64,000 nt of DNA, taken from NCBI GenBank assembly GCA_022419385.1, contig JAJUBI010000003.1, positions 1,364,001 through 1,428,000 of the forward strand. Direction: 5' to 3'. The position numbers and the translations under genes are program-made. Origin of the DNA: Paraconiothyrium sp. Pb-2020 (Eukaryota; Ascomycota; Dothideomycetes; Pleosporales; Didymosphaeriaceae). The notes beneath the pieces are model-generated. The model was not told where the DNA came from and ran no database searches. It was given only the letters and a program-made list of their open reading frames with translations. Positions 32,764 to 42,159 of the stretch are shown here, piece after piece (within the stretch, counting starts at the first letter, position 1; each line of letters starts with the position of its first letter).

Positions 32764-33077
32764 AGCTTTAAGTTTCAAATCTGAGTAGATCAAAGACTTC
32801 GCTCGCAAAATCCTCCCTACTTCCGTAGTCGTACTCGCAGGGGTGGGTACTTGCATAGATCATTAGGGTTTATCCTAGAGAAGGCATATTCACTCCTTCG
32901 TTACCATGCGTAAATACAAGGCTCGGTCATGCACTAATCAGAGCATCACAGATACAAGCGGCAGTTAGGGGAATCTGGACAATCCGGAACTGCAAACGCG
33001 ATACAAAGCCTTAGTTCGAAATTGTTTGACCCTGGCACCTGGCAACTTCATCAATGACTGGGTACTAGCCCTGCGCC

Positions 33078-33090
33078 CGGATTGCATCCG
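33078..33090. promoter_or_regulatory. CGG-N7-CCG dyad 1 (putative Zn2Cys6 binding site)
   Basis: CGGATTGCATCCG is an everted/inverted CGG triplet pair of the kind bound by Zn2Cys6 dimers. It lies about 270 bases upstream of the transporter ATG, and two Zn2Cys6 genes lie nearby. Binding is inferred. Confidence 0.45.
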
Positions 33091-33107
33091 TAACCGAGGT
33101 CAAAGTT

Positions 33108-33120
33108 CGGAGGGCACCCG
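33108..33120. promoter_or_regulatory. CGG-N7-CCG dyad 2 (putative Zn2Cys6 binding site)
   Basis: CGGAGGGCACCCG has the same seven-base spacing as dyad 1 and starts exactly 30 bases later, about three helical turns. The symmetry extends one base each side (TCGG...CCGA). Confidence 0.45.
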
Positions 33121-33137
33121 AGCATTCTCATGCGCTA

Positions 33138-33180
33138 CCCCAGACACAGTCTCCACAACCATTGATGTGGGAAGCTGGGG
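33138..33180. promoter_or_regulatory. Cluster of three CreA-type (SYGGRG) hexamers
   Basis: CCCCAG at 33138-33143, CTCCAC at 33151-33156 (both read on the minus strand) and CTGGGG at 33175-33180 fit the CreA consensus. Clustered sites are the usual functional arrangement for glucose repression. Repression is inferred. Confidence 0.35.
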
Positions 33181-33362
33181 ATGCACGTGAACATGCAGGA
33201 AGTTAGTGGATGCGCGCAGGATCCGGATGTTTTCCAAGCATCTAGATTCCTACGCCACTTTTCCGAACGAAAGACATAAGAGAACACGAAGTCTTCAATC
33301 CGCACATCACCCCTGTCCTCGTCTTGCGACCCTCATACCATCAGAGTCGATTACTCGCAGCC

Positions 33363-35334
33363 ATGGGAATATTCTCGCGAAGGAAGGCTGGTGCTGAGCA
33401 GGCTGTCGGGCCTGAGCTTCTTGCGGTTCGTCTCTTCTCCATTGATGACCCTACTCGGGTGCTTATTTGCAACAGGTGCTGCCGCAAAACCCAGAGCCAT
33501 GGTATCGGACCAAACATTTGGTCCTGCTGTACGCAACGTTGTTGATACCTGTATTGTCTTCCGCCTCAGTCGGATTCGATGGTAAGTTACACACGCGCTC
33601 TGTCCCCGACACGCTTCGTATTCACTCTGGCTAGGCGCGATGATGAATGGTCTACAAACCGTCAAACAATGGCGAGCATACTTCGACGCTCCCAACGCAT
33701 CCATGTTAGGACTCATGAATGCAATATATCCTGTGGGAAAGGTCATTGGTCTTCTGCCCTGCACCTTCCTGGCAGATCGCTTTGGCAGGAAGGTCCCCTT
33801 AACGATCGGATTGTTCATTTGCATCACCGGAGCAGCGCTTCAGGGTGCTAGTCAAAATGTCGGCATGTTCATTGCGGCGAGGTGCATACTGGGCTTCGGC
33901 ACATCCTTCTTGGTACAGCCGTCGCCTATTCTGATCACAGAATTGGCCTTCCCAACACACCGTGGAAAAGCTACGGCTACATACAATACCTTCTTTGTAC
34001 GTAACCATACCTAATTTACCGTATCACACACTTGTATCACTATTAACATTGAATAGTACTTCGGCGCCATTCTCGCAGCGTGGTTTACCTACGGAACCTT
34101 CCCCATCAAAAGTGAGTACATCACAGGGTACGAGTTACATGTATCTTTCTGGCAGGTGCAAGATTGCTTTCTCGCTTAGCTGGGACATACTCAAGATATC
34201 TACCCATCCGGTCTTGACTCATACTGATGTATCTGTGCCTTAGGCACATGGAGCTGGAGGATACCGTCCCTTCTACAGGGAGCACTGCCTGTCATACAGC
34301 TAGCATTTGTTTGGTTCGTGCCAGAATCTCCAAGGTATTTTGTACGCGAAGGAGACCCTTGTGGTATGCTGATACATCGTCTTAGATGGCTCGTCGCTCA
34401 TGGTAAACAAAACGAGGCTCGGAGGATTCTCGCCAAGTATCACGCCGCCGGCGACGAGGACTCTCCTCTTGTTGCATATGAACTACAAGAAATCGAAGAA
34501 AACATTCGTATCGAGACGGAGGTTCAAGGAGAAACTTCGTGGATGGACCTCGTTCGAAGTGCACCCAACCGAAAGCGGACTCTCATTGCTGTTATTGTCG
34601 GCTTCTTCGCCCAGTGGAATGGTGCAGGTGAGTTGTGTGTCGGCCAAAGGCAAATTTCTGCTTACAAGCTTGATACAGGCGTCGTCTCGTACTATCTTAC
34701 ACTTGTCCTTAACACGATCGGTATCACCGAGACGGCGGATCAAGCTCTCATCAACGGGCTGCTACAAATCTTCAACTGGATCACTGCCGTGGGCGCTGGT
34801 GCTATGATGGTAGATCGCGCTGGTCGGAGACCCCTATTCCTCACGTCTGTTGCAGGCATGGCAGTCTCGTATGCCATCTGGACCGCCCTCACAAGCACTT
34901 TCATAAAGTCCCACGATGCGGATGCCGGAAGGGCAGTAGTCGCCTTCATCTTCATCTACTACTTCTTCTACAACATTGCATGGTCGCCCCTGCTCCTGGC
35001 ATACCCAGTCGAAATCTTCCCGTACTCGTTGCGAGGCAAAGGCGTCTCAGTATCTCTGTCATGCACCTTCATCGGCCTTATCATCGGACAGTTCGTCAAC
35101 CCCATTGCCATGACCGCCATTGGGTGGAAATACTACATCGTCTTCTGCTGCATACTGGTTGTTCTATTCGGTGTGATCTACGTCCTGTTCCCGGAGACCA
35201 AGGGCAGAACCTTGGAGCAAATTGCTGAAGTCTTCGATGGAAAGAATCATAAGGCGGGAATGACTGAAGTGGGCCTCAAAGAAGTTGACGACAACGAGAA
35301 GATGGAACACGTGCGAGTGGAAGAAAAGGTTTGA
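33363..35334 (+). CDS. MFS sugar transporter, lactose-permease-like
   Basis: Proton-coupled sugar porter of the plasma membrane. Seven exons: 33363-33425, 33476-33581, 33635-33996, 34057-34111, 34244-34334, 34386-34627, 34679-35334, giving 524 residues with all phases closing. Two 51-base introns (34335-34385, 34628-34678) are multiples of three and stop-free; removing them restores ESPRWLVAHGKQNEARR and WNGAGVVSYYLT. Sugar-porter signatures are present: GFDGAMMNG in helix 1, DRFGRK after helix 2, PESPRW before the central loop, DRAGRRPLF, and PETKGRTLE at the end. The N-terminal YRTKHLVLLYA and the NGLQTVKQW segment resemble fungal lactose/cellobiose permeases. The neighbouring GH3 lacks a signal peptide, so this porter could supply it with an intact glycoside. 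Substrate is inferred only. Confidence 0.92.
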
Positions 35335-36097
35335 GAGACGGAGTGAGAGACAGAATGAGCCGCTCTATTGCGGTCCCTATTTCTGGAACACGACGCGTCT
35401 AGTTGTATGTCCAGTGTCGGAACTGGGGCATCATGGGTCAATTTCGTCAAGATATCTGTGGCTATCAATTCATCACCACCTTGACAGCGGTCGTTAGTCT
35501 AAGCAATGATGACAATCAACCCGCCATTGTTGCAAAGTTGGAAGCATGGAAACCAACGTGCGATGTTTGAAACATCAGTGACCCCTGCGTTTACTCGGAT
35601 TACAGTGTGTAAGGGGGGAACGTCGCGCTTTGTTAGAGAGAGATAGAAAAATCGGTGACGCGCATTAAGAGCTTCACCGCAGACCTGGAAGAACTGCGAA
35701 AGCCGCACAGCGATATTTGTTACCTTTTCAGGCCCTCGAACAGGAACAGTTGATTGAGCACGTTGTCAGTGCTCCATAATCGTCGATCGCCACGCTGCCA
35801 ATTCACAATTCAGTAGCCCTACGTAAACACGCTGGAATCTACTTACGCTACCTACTTTTGACACGATGGCGAAGAGAGCGAAGCAACTTCCGCCTATGTA
35901 AATCATAGACTGCGGGTTAGTGACGCTCCTTGCGCTAAAGACTCGTGCGGGGTGGGATTCATGCTTTCATCGAGTCATGTGCGTTAGCGCGTCAATGTTG
36001 GCGTGTCCTCCACATTGGCACACAGACTCTTTTCGGGTTCCTCCGACACCTCTTTCCGCTCGCGAACTCATGTACCCCAGATAATTTCTCATTACCC
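35335..36097. other. Intergenic region / promoter of the first Zn2Cys6 gene
   Basis: No gene supported. A CGG-N6-CCG element (36034-36045) lies about 50 bases upstream of the regulator ATG, with six-base rather than seven-base spacing. Its meaning is uncertain. Confidence 0.4.
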
Positions 36098-38671
36098 ATG
36101 CCGAATGATCACTACCTAGGTGAGCGACCTGCCAAACGAGCTAAGACGCGACTTGCATGCCAGGAGTGTCGCGACCGGAAAATACGGTGTGATGGAGCTA
36201 GACCCGTTTGTGATTCCTGTAAGTAAATCCATGGGTACGAGGCAGATATGGTCCTTCTGGCAGAGGAAAGATAAATTGCCCACCTGGCTGCGGCATGCGC
36301 GAGGCGCGCGTCCTGTCTTGACGCATGCTGACTTCGTGGTCGCGCCTTAGGCATCAAAAAGAAATTAGGGCCAGAACACTGCACTTATGCGGACAGTGCA
36401 GGGTCCAACGCGCAATATGTCCAGGAACTAGAAAGAAGAGTACGAGAGCTAGAATCATCTCGCGTTCAGAGCGACGATAGATCTCATGGGCATGATGCAT
36501 CGCCACCTCACGGAGACGTAAATCCCGCATCCGATGCCTCGACCGCTGCTCCACTGCATCATTCTAACACCATGGCGGACGGAACTCATGTCAGAAACTG
36601 CAGAGATCTCTCCACTACTGCCCACCCGATCGATCCACAACTGGTTCACTTCGACACTCAAACAATGTCGCAACGGGAACAATCCCTCCTGTTTGGCCAA
36701 ACCGCCCGCCGTCCTTCCATCGCCAGACATCAATCTGGATCAGACGCAGCTCCCAATATGATTTACGGAAATGCATTGCAACCGGGCGAAGAAGACTTCA
36801 ATGATGCAAATCTCATGATGACATCCACCATGGGAGCAACTGAGGAGACGCCGTCTGATGGTGGAAGGGTAACATTTCTGGGCAGATCGAGTGCCGCTGC
36901 TTTTATGAAAGAAGTCAGTCAAAATAACGCTCAGAAGCGCACACAATCGGATTTAGGATTCGCATTGAGCCCCACGACGTCTAGAACATCCCATAGTCGT
37001 TCGAAGAAGGAGAGGGAACAACTTCAGCTCCTCATGGAAAATATTGTTCTTCCCCCCCGAAGAATTGCGGATGCCTTTCTTGACCATTATTGGGAGCATG
37101 TCTACCCTCTAATGCCAATATTTCACAAGCCGAGCTTCATGATCAAGTACGAGCGTGTATGGCACGGCGAACTCTCCGGTTCTCGAACGGACGAGAATGA
37201 AGAATCAGTTCATACGATACGCGCATTTTATGCGACTTTTAATGCTATATTAGCGTTGGGATGCACGTTCTCACCTGACACTGGTCAGAAAGCTAGAAAG
37301 AATGCGGAAATATTTTTTCAGCGTTCGCAAGAACTCATTGTCCCCGAAAGCTTCAACCACGGTTGCATGAACCTTGTCCAAGCTCTTATACTCGGTGCTC
37401 AATACCTCCAGAGCTCCGATTACATCAACCGATGTTGGGTGACCATTGGTACAGCGATCCGAGTCGCCCAAGGAATTGGTGTACAGTTGGATTTGTCGAA
37501 TGAGAGCCAAGCAGATCGAGAAGAGCGCAGGCGAACTTGGTGGTGCTGTGTGCTTATGGATCGAGTGCACAGCATGACCTTCGGCCGACCACCAATGGTA
37601 GTGTGGCCATCGGTAGTGCCTGTTCCTTCGATCACGCACGATGAAGATCTGAGCATGGAGCCTGGGAGCTCTTCCCGAACGATAAAACGGCAAGAGAAGG
37701 CGATTTCTGCCGCGTTCGTAAATGCTCTTAAGCTTTCAGAAATTCTGATGGAAGTCTTGAGGATCTTTTACGCTCCTCCAACTGCAGACCAAATGCCCCT
37801 TCTGGAACAGTTCACAAACGTACAGGTGATAGATCACAAGCTAGGGAAATGGCTGGATGAGCTCCCCAGGTTTCTTCAATGGAGCCCAGGTCATGCCAAT
37901 GAGCAACAGCTCGTATACGTACGACAAGCCATTACACTACGATGCAGGTTTCTCCACCTGCAAATACTCTCTTTTCGGCCAACGACTGTATCACTCGTAC
38001 GTTCGCGTGCGTTGAAAACGACTACGAATAGTGAGAGAACAATTTTCCAGCACAGTATGTCTCAGGGATGCGTCAATTCATGCGTCGGGGCGGCGCAAGA
38101 GCTCATCGCTATCATCAGTCAGGAGAAAGATAAAGGAACCCTTCCGCCCTGGTGGTACAGCGTCTTTTGTGAGTGCTCGTATCGTAATTTAGATGATTAG
38201 CTAACTTGTGCTATAGATCTATACTCCGCCGGCACAGTAATACTTGCCACGATACTTACACCAACACTCCGAACATCCAGCGACCAAGAAACCAGTTCGC
38301 TTGAGACGTCGTGGCAGAGATGCTTGCAATGTCTTTGGGATATGAGAAAGAGTGACTGCGCATTTGCGAACCGTTGTCTATTGATGCTTCAGTCAGCGCG
38401 AGACCAATCGCCTCGGGAAGCAGCAGGTAGTACCCCCTTAAACGTATGATTGATGCAAAGCTGACTTTAAGCAGAGGGTCATAGTATGCAAGACGCACCT
38501 CCACTGACTGCTAGCTTGCTTCCTGAGGTCGATATGCGCCAGCCTTCGTTTGCTGACGTTTCTCATGCATACACGAGCATGGTCAATGAAAATGCCTTCA
38601 TCGAGAACTGGTGGCCGATGAATGGTCTAGACTGGCTGAACTCTTTGCCAATTGATGCAGCTGCCATATAA
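36098..38671 (+). CDS. Zn2Cys6 binuclear-cluster transcription factor
   Basis: Exons 36098-36218, 36351-38168, 38217-38426 and 38475-38671, 781 residues; introns carry GTAAGT/GTGAGT/GTAGTA donors and CTGAC or CTAAC branches. The first intron splits the zinc cluster, which after splicing reads C-x2-C-x6-C-x6-C-x2-C-x9-C (CQEC...VCDSC...EHC). A short coiled-coil region (QYVQELERRVRELES) follows, suiting dimeric binding to CGG pairs. A Ser/Thr-rich linker leads to the fungal-specific regulatory domain (about residues 240-600, with DHYWEHVYPLMPIFHKPSF and RRRTWWCCVLMDR). The acidic/aromatic C-terminus (IENWWPMNGLDWLN) looks like an activation region. Its place between transporter and gentisate genes makes it the likely local activator; the regulated genes are inferred. 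Confidence 0.92.
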
Positions 38672-38887
38672 TTAGGTCACGGAAATCGGACTTCTTAGCA
38701 GCAGCCCCTGCTGCGCATGAACACCTTGCTGGTAGTATTGAATCATGATTTATGGACGCTCCAAGTTAGTGAGACATTCCGGGGTATACAATCCTTTAAG
38801 TCACTTGCTAACCTTCGTTCGTTGACCAGCTATAAACGACCTTCACCACGACCCCAGAGAATGGTATTATAATTCCGTTGTATCTCA

Positions 38888-39943
38888 TTACTCCTTGCGA
38901 TACATGCCCAAATTATTCAGGAGCGGCGCATCATTTACCGCGAACAAGTAGCTGAGCTCCGCAGCTACGTGCACTCTTTCTGTCCAAGCCGGAACCGCGA
39001 AAGTATCACCTTTGGTCCACTCTACTGTCCTGATCTCGCCGTTTGCTAGCTTTAGCTCACTCCTGCCGGAACCCTCGTAACAGTGGTATACAAAGGAACA
39101 GCTTTCGCGTATGGGGGAAGACTTGGTTCCGGAATCAACTCGCTCGGCTTGGCCACCCATAGTCAGCGACAATGGACCTCCGGAAAGTGAGCGATAGTTG
39201 TAGATCGCGTGCGAGCCCGTTCGAGCGTCCAGATCGTTTTGGACTTCCTCCCATCCGATTTGGATGTCTTTAGCGGACTCTGCTTCCCTGCACTGTACTT
39301 AGTTGCTAAAGCATTATAAGTATGGAGTTTACTCACTCGCTTGGGTATCTTTCATCCTTGTACATCTCGGCGAAGTTGGTTGGGAAAGCTTGGTATAATG
39401 GCAAATCTAGTCCGTCCAGCCAGATCATGGGACCGTCGCCTGCTGCGATCAGTAATGGATCATCGATGTTGATGAAACATTTCGCACACCTTCATGACCG
39501 TGGTCGTGCCATTGCCAGCTGGGCGTCAATATCACATCACCTCGTCGCATTATAACCTTTTTCCCTTCTACTGCTGTGAAGCCCCTTTCGCCTTCCACAA
39601 TGAACCTCAACGCGAACGCCGTATGCCGGTGAGCTGGTGCGGTCTCTCCAGGCAATATGAGCTGCAGGCCAGCATAGATCGTGTCTGTGGTGTAGGGCGC
39701 ACGCATGTTGGGATTAACGAGCATGAGCACTCTGCGCTCCGCTTCATCAGCTGCCACTAGCCGGCCGGCTTCTAAAAGCAGTGGTCTGATCTCGGCGTAT
39801 TTCCATGATGCGACTGTGGCTTTGGGGTTCGGTGCAGGTGGAACCATTGAGGACATGACTGTCCACAGAGGTGCGACATCTTTAGCAGGGAGTGTGGAAA
39901 GGTACGCGGCGGTTTCCTTGGATTGCGTTTTGTGAGGAGACAT
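38888..39943 (-). CDS. Gentisate 1,2-dioxygenase (bicupin)
   Basis: Opens the ring of gentisate (2,5-dihydroxybenzoate) with O2 to maleylpyruvate, using Fe(II). Exons 39943-39490, 39439-39337 and 39287-38888, 318 residues, slightly shorter than bacterial enzymes (about 340-390). The N-terminal part matches the family: APLWTVM, the EIRPLLLEAG helix, ERRVLMLVNP and the ILPGETAPAHRH segment. Probable iron ligands are His105 and His107 (HRH) and a His in WQWHDHGHEG (146-150). The second cupin (DTFAVPAWTERVHVAA) lacks a full ligand set, as is normal. Intron 1 uses the second of two AGs to give HEGDGPMIWLDGLD. Cytosolic, no signal. It lies in tandem with the GFA and FAH genes on the same strand, matching a gentisate route to fumarate and pyruvate. 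Confidence 0.93.
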
Positions 39944-40358
39944 GGTCGGCGCCTACGTCAAAGGTGTAGAAAGCCAACAGAAAGAGGATTTAAGCTACTG
40001 TCGCTCGTGTCGCCTGACAAGTTGAATTGATTCTAAAGCTATCATAATAACTGAGGATTGATTGCAGCACAACAAGTCGGGGAACGGCTCTCAAACCCCG
40101 CATATCTCTCCACTTGCACTCCCCCACTCGCACCCCCCGGCAGCGGCTCTCGGAGCACTTCCGTAACGCCCCCCGATTGGCTTTGAGACTGTGTCCTAAA
40201 AACGCTAACGTAGCTGAAAACAGTATAGGGCGTCGGAGGTTACCCGTCGCTCGCTCGAGCAACTGGAGGCTTGAAGAAGATCGCGATAGTAGGTTTGAAC
40301 ACTTTAAGCCTAGTAGTCATGCCATTCAGCGTGAAGTGATCTCTGGACGAATCGGCAC
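39944..40358. promoter_or_regulatory. Promoter of gentisate dioxygenase
   Basis: Holds a third CGG-N7-CCG dyad (40151-40163), about 210 bases upstream of the dioxygenase ATG, and two CreA-type hexamers, CTCCAC at 40108-40113 and CCCCAC at 40122-40127. The spacing matches the transporter dyads. This is also where a last exon of the GFA gene would be expected, but none was found. Confidence 0.4.
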
Positions 40359-40745
40359 TTACCCATCATTCAATAAACTTACTCGCACCATCCTGACCTT
40401 GCCGTCGTACTTCCGCGGCACAGTCCACAGTGTACAGCCACATTGCCCACAAAAGTGTTTCTCCTTCGGGTATCCACTGGCGGTCCCCTCATAGATAGTG
40501 TAAATCTTTATGAGGCTTTGGGGATCTTGCACCTCGATGCTGTCGGTTTTGAATGGTGCCATCTACGAGGAAGTTAGTGGACTTGTTGTTTTTCATTTTT
40601 CTTTGTTTCGTACAACTTGATAAGGTGCCCCAGCATTCTTCACACAATCAGTGCAATAGCATGATAGAACCTTAGTCGGTTCAGCATGTATTGAGAAGGA
40701 GATACCACCACAAAGGCAGCTCCCGCGAGCAAGGATTGACTTCAT
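40359..40745 (-). CDS. GFA / CENP-V-type zinc protein (glutathione-dependent formaldehyde-activating family), short
   Basis: Exons 40745-40614 and 40562-40359 (51-base intron, GTACGA, CTAAC branch, TAG) give 111 residues. Zinc-binding cysteines are in family order: GSCLCGGISF, then SCYCTDCVKNAGAPY, then FCGQCGCTLW. Members bind zinc and some bind glutathione; most fungal ones have no proven reaction. The frame ends at LLNDG followed by TAA inside a GTAAGT, which looks like a donor whose downstream exon I cannot find. Typical members have about 20-30 more residues, so the protein is either truncated or its last exon is degenerate. Its position between gentisate dioxygenase and the FAH hydrolase is where a glutathione-dependent maleylpyruvate isomerase would be expected, but GFA is a different family. 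Confidence 0.75.
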
Positions 40746-40945
40746 GACGTGATAAGGAAGCGATATAGATGACCTTTGAGAAGGTAGATATGAAAGCAAT
40801 GAGCTCTGATAGTATGAACAGGATGGACGGGCTTATATGACTTATTACATATATCCATAACCCGGATGCAGCCCGAATAGCCTTGACTAATGACTAATCC
40901 AATTGAGGTGACAGTGCAATGTTTATTACTTCCATTGATCAGCTT

Positions 40946-41836
40946 TTAAGGTTGGACCTGATCCTTCGCAAACACCATCCTATTCCGGATCTTTCCCAAT
41001 CCACCGATCTCGATCTCGACAACATCTCCATCTTTGAGATACTGTGGCTCTGCCATTCCCATTGCCACTCCCGCCGGTGTACCGGTCATAATCAAACTAC
41101 CAGCTTCTAACGTAGTTCCCTGGCTTGCAAACTGCACTATTTCCTTCACACCAAACAGCAAATCGCTCGTATCGCTATCCTGCCTCAAATCACCGTTCAC
41201 CCAGGTCCTCAAGCTCTGCTTATCTGCCAAACCTAGGACTTTGGGGCTGACGATCATTGGTCCAACAGGACACCAACTGTCAAATCCTTTTGCGAAGCAC
41301 CATTGCGGCACACCCCCGGCGAATGCAGGATCACGCTGCCATTTCCGTGCACTAACATCGTTACCAGCTGTGTATCCTAGGATGTAGTCTTCGACCTTGT
41401 CGGCTGGAATGTTTGATCCAGTCTTCCCGATGACTATGCACATCTCCCCTTCGTAATCCAATTCGTCGATCGGGTGTACTATCGTTGGAACAAGAACGTC
41501 AGCGTTCCATGAAGTGATAGTGGCTGACCCCTTGATAAAGATTGACGGATACGGTGGAGGCTTGCGGCCGCCTTCCTGGATGTGCTTTTGGTAGTTGAGG
41601 CCGATGCATCGTACTATTGGTACATTCGATGGTGAGAGTGGACCGGTGATTTCCTTGACCGAGAGTTCCTGCCCGGTGGGCTTGAGAGAAGTGATGTCTG
41701 GTCCAGTAAGCCCGCGAGCCTTGAGCTGGCCACTGGCAAGGAGGGTCTCTAAATCAGAATGTGATGAGATAATCGGATCTCCATAATGAAGATTGCCATC
41801 TTCGCCCTTGAATTGAATGAGTCGATCCCAAGACAT
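40946..41836 (-). CDS. FAH-family hydrolase (fumarylpyruvate/acylpyruvate hydrolase type)
   Basis: Cleaves a C-C bond in 2,4-dioxo acids; next to gentisate dioxygenase the expected substrate is fumarylpyruvate (or maleylpyruvate), giving fumarate (or maleate) and pyruvate. Single exon, 296 residues, the normal length for FAHD1-like proteins. Family marks: RCIGLNYQKHIQEGG, the SIFIKGSATI segment, metal-binding Glu residues in ELDYEGEMCIVIG (129, 131), YTAGNDVSARKWQ, and SLIMTGTPAGVAMG. A short N-terminal cap domain precedes the core. No targeting signal is evident. It is divergent from the GH3 gene across 323 bases. Family assignment is firm; substrate is inferred from its neighbour. Confidence 0.92.
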   Translation of the reverse strand: MSWDRLIQFKGEDGNLHYGDPIISSHSDLETLLASGQLKARGLTGPDITSLKPTGQELSVKEITGPLSPSNVPIVRCIGLNYQKHIQEGGRKPPPYPSIFIKGSATITSWNADVLVPTIVHPIDELDYEGEMCIVIGKTGSNIPADKVEDYILGYTAGNDVSARKWQRDPAFAGGVPQWCFAKGFDSWCPVGPMIVSPKVLGLADKQSLRTWVNGDLRQDSDTSDLLFGVKEIVQFASQGTTLEAGSLIMTGTPAGVAMGMAEPQYLKDGDVVEIEIGGLGKIRNRMVFAKDQVQP

Positions 41837-42159
41837 CGTGATAATTCCAGTGGCGGTAAGAAGATCGAAAGTGGAGGGATAGCACTGTTACTATCTAGAA
41901 GACCATGGGTTCTACCAGACTGCTCTTTTGTACACTTTTTGATAGGTCTGTTCTCCAACCTTGGAAACTCAGGCTGACGAATCGGGTGGCGTGGAGAAAA
42001 GCTGGCATTCCTCCGATTGGCTTAGCGGCCTGTCCCGCCAGCACCGTGTGGGGCATTCGCGTCCATATCCTTTCCTTCCCGCTATTTGTCCCATACACTC
42101 TCAGGTCTACTGCGCACAAGTGATATTCACCCTTCACAGTACCTAATTTTCAATTTATT
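41837..42159. promoter_or_regulatory. Divergent promoter between the FAH hydrolase and GH3 genes
   Basis: Contains three CreA-type hexamers on the plus strand, GTGGAG at 41871-41876 and 41991-41996 and GTGGGG at 42048-42053, and a CGG-N6-CCG element near 42026-42037. Shared control of both genes is inferred. Confidence 0.4.

Larger units (their letters stand above)
32764..33362. promoter_or_regulatory. Promoter region of the MFS sugar transporter
   Basis: About 600 bases upstream of the transporter start, with no coding potential. It carries two CGG-N7-CCG dyads and three CreA-type hexamers packed between 33078 and 33180, annotated separately. This suggests pathway-specific activation by a binuclear zinc factor combined with carbon catabolite repression. 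Confidence 0.5.

Noticed and set aside
36034..36045. CGG-N6-CCG near the first regulator start as an autoregulatory site
   Set aside because: The spacing differs from the N7 dyads and it lies only about 50 bases from the ATG; noted but not claimed as a site.
38888..41836. Bacterial-type operon for the gentisate genes, suggesting recent horizontal transfer
   Set aside because: The genes contain normal fungal introns and separate promoters; same-strand order alone is not evidence of transfer.
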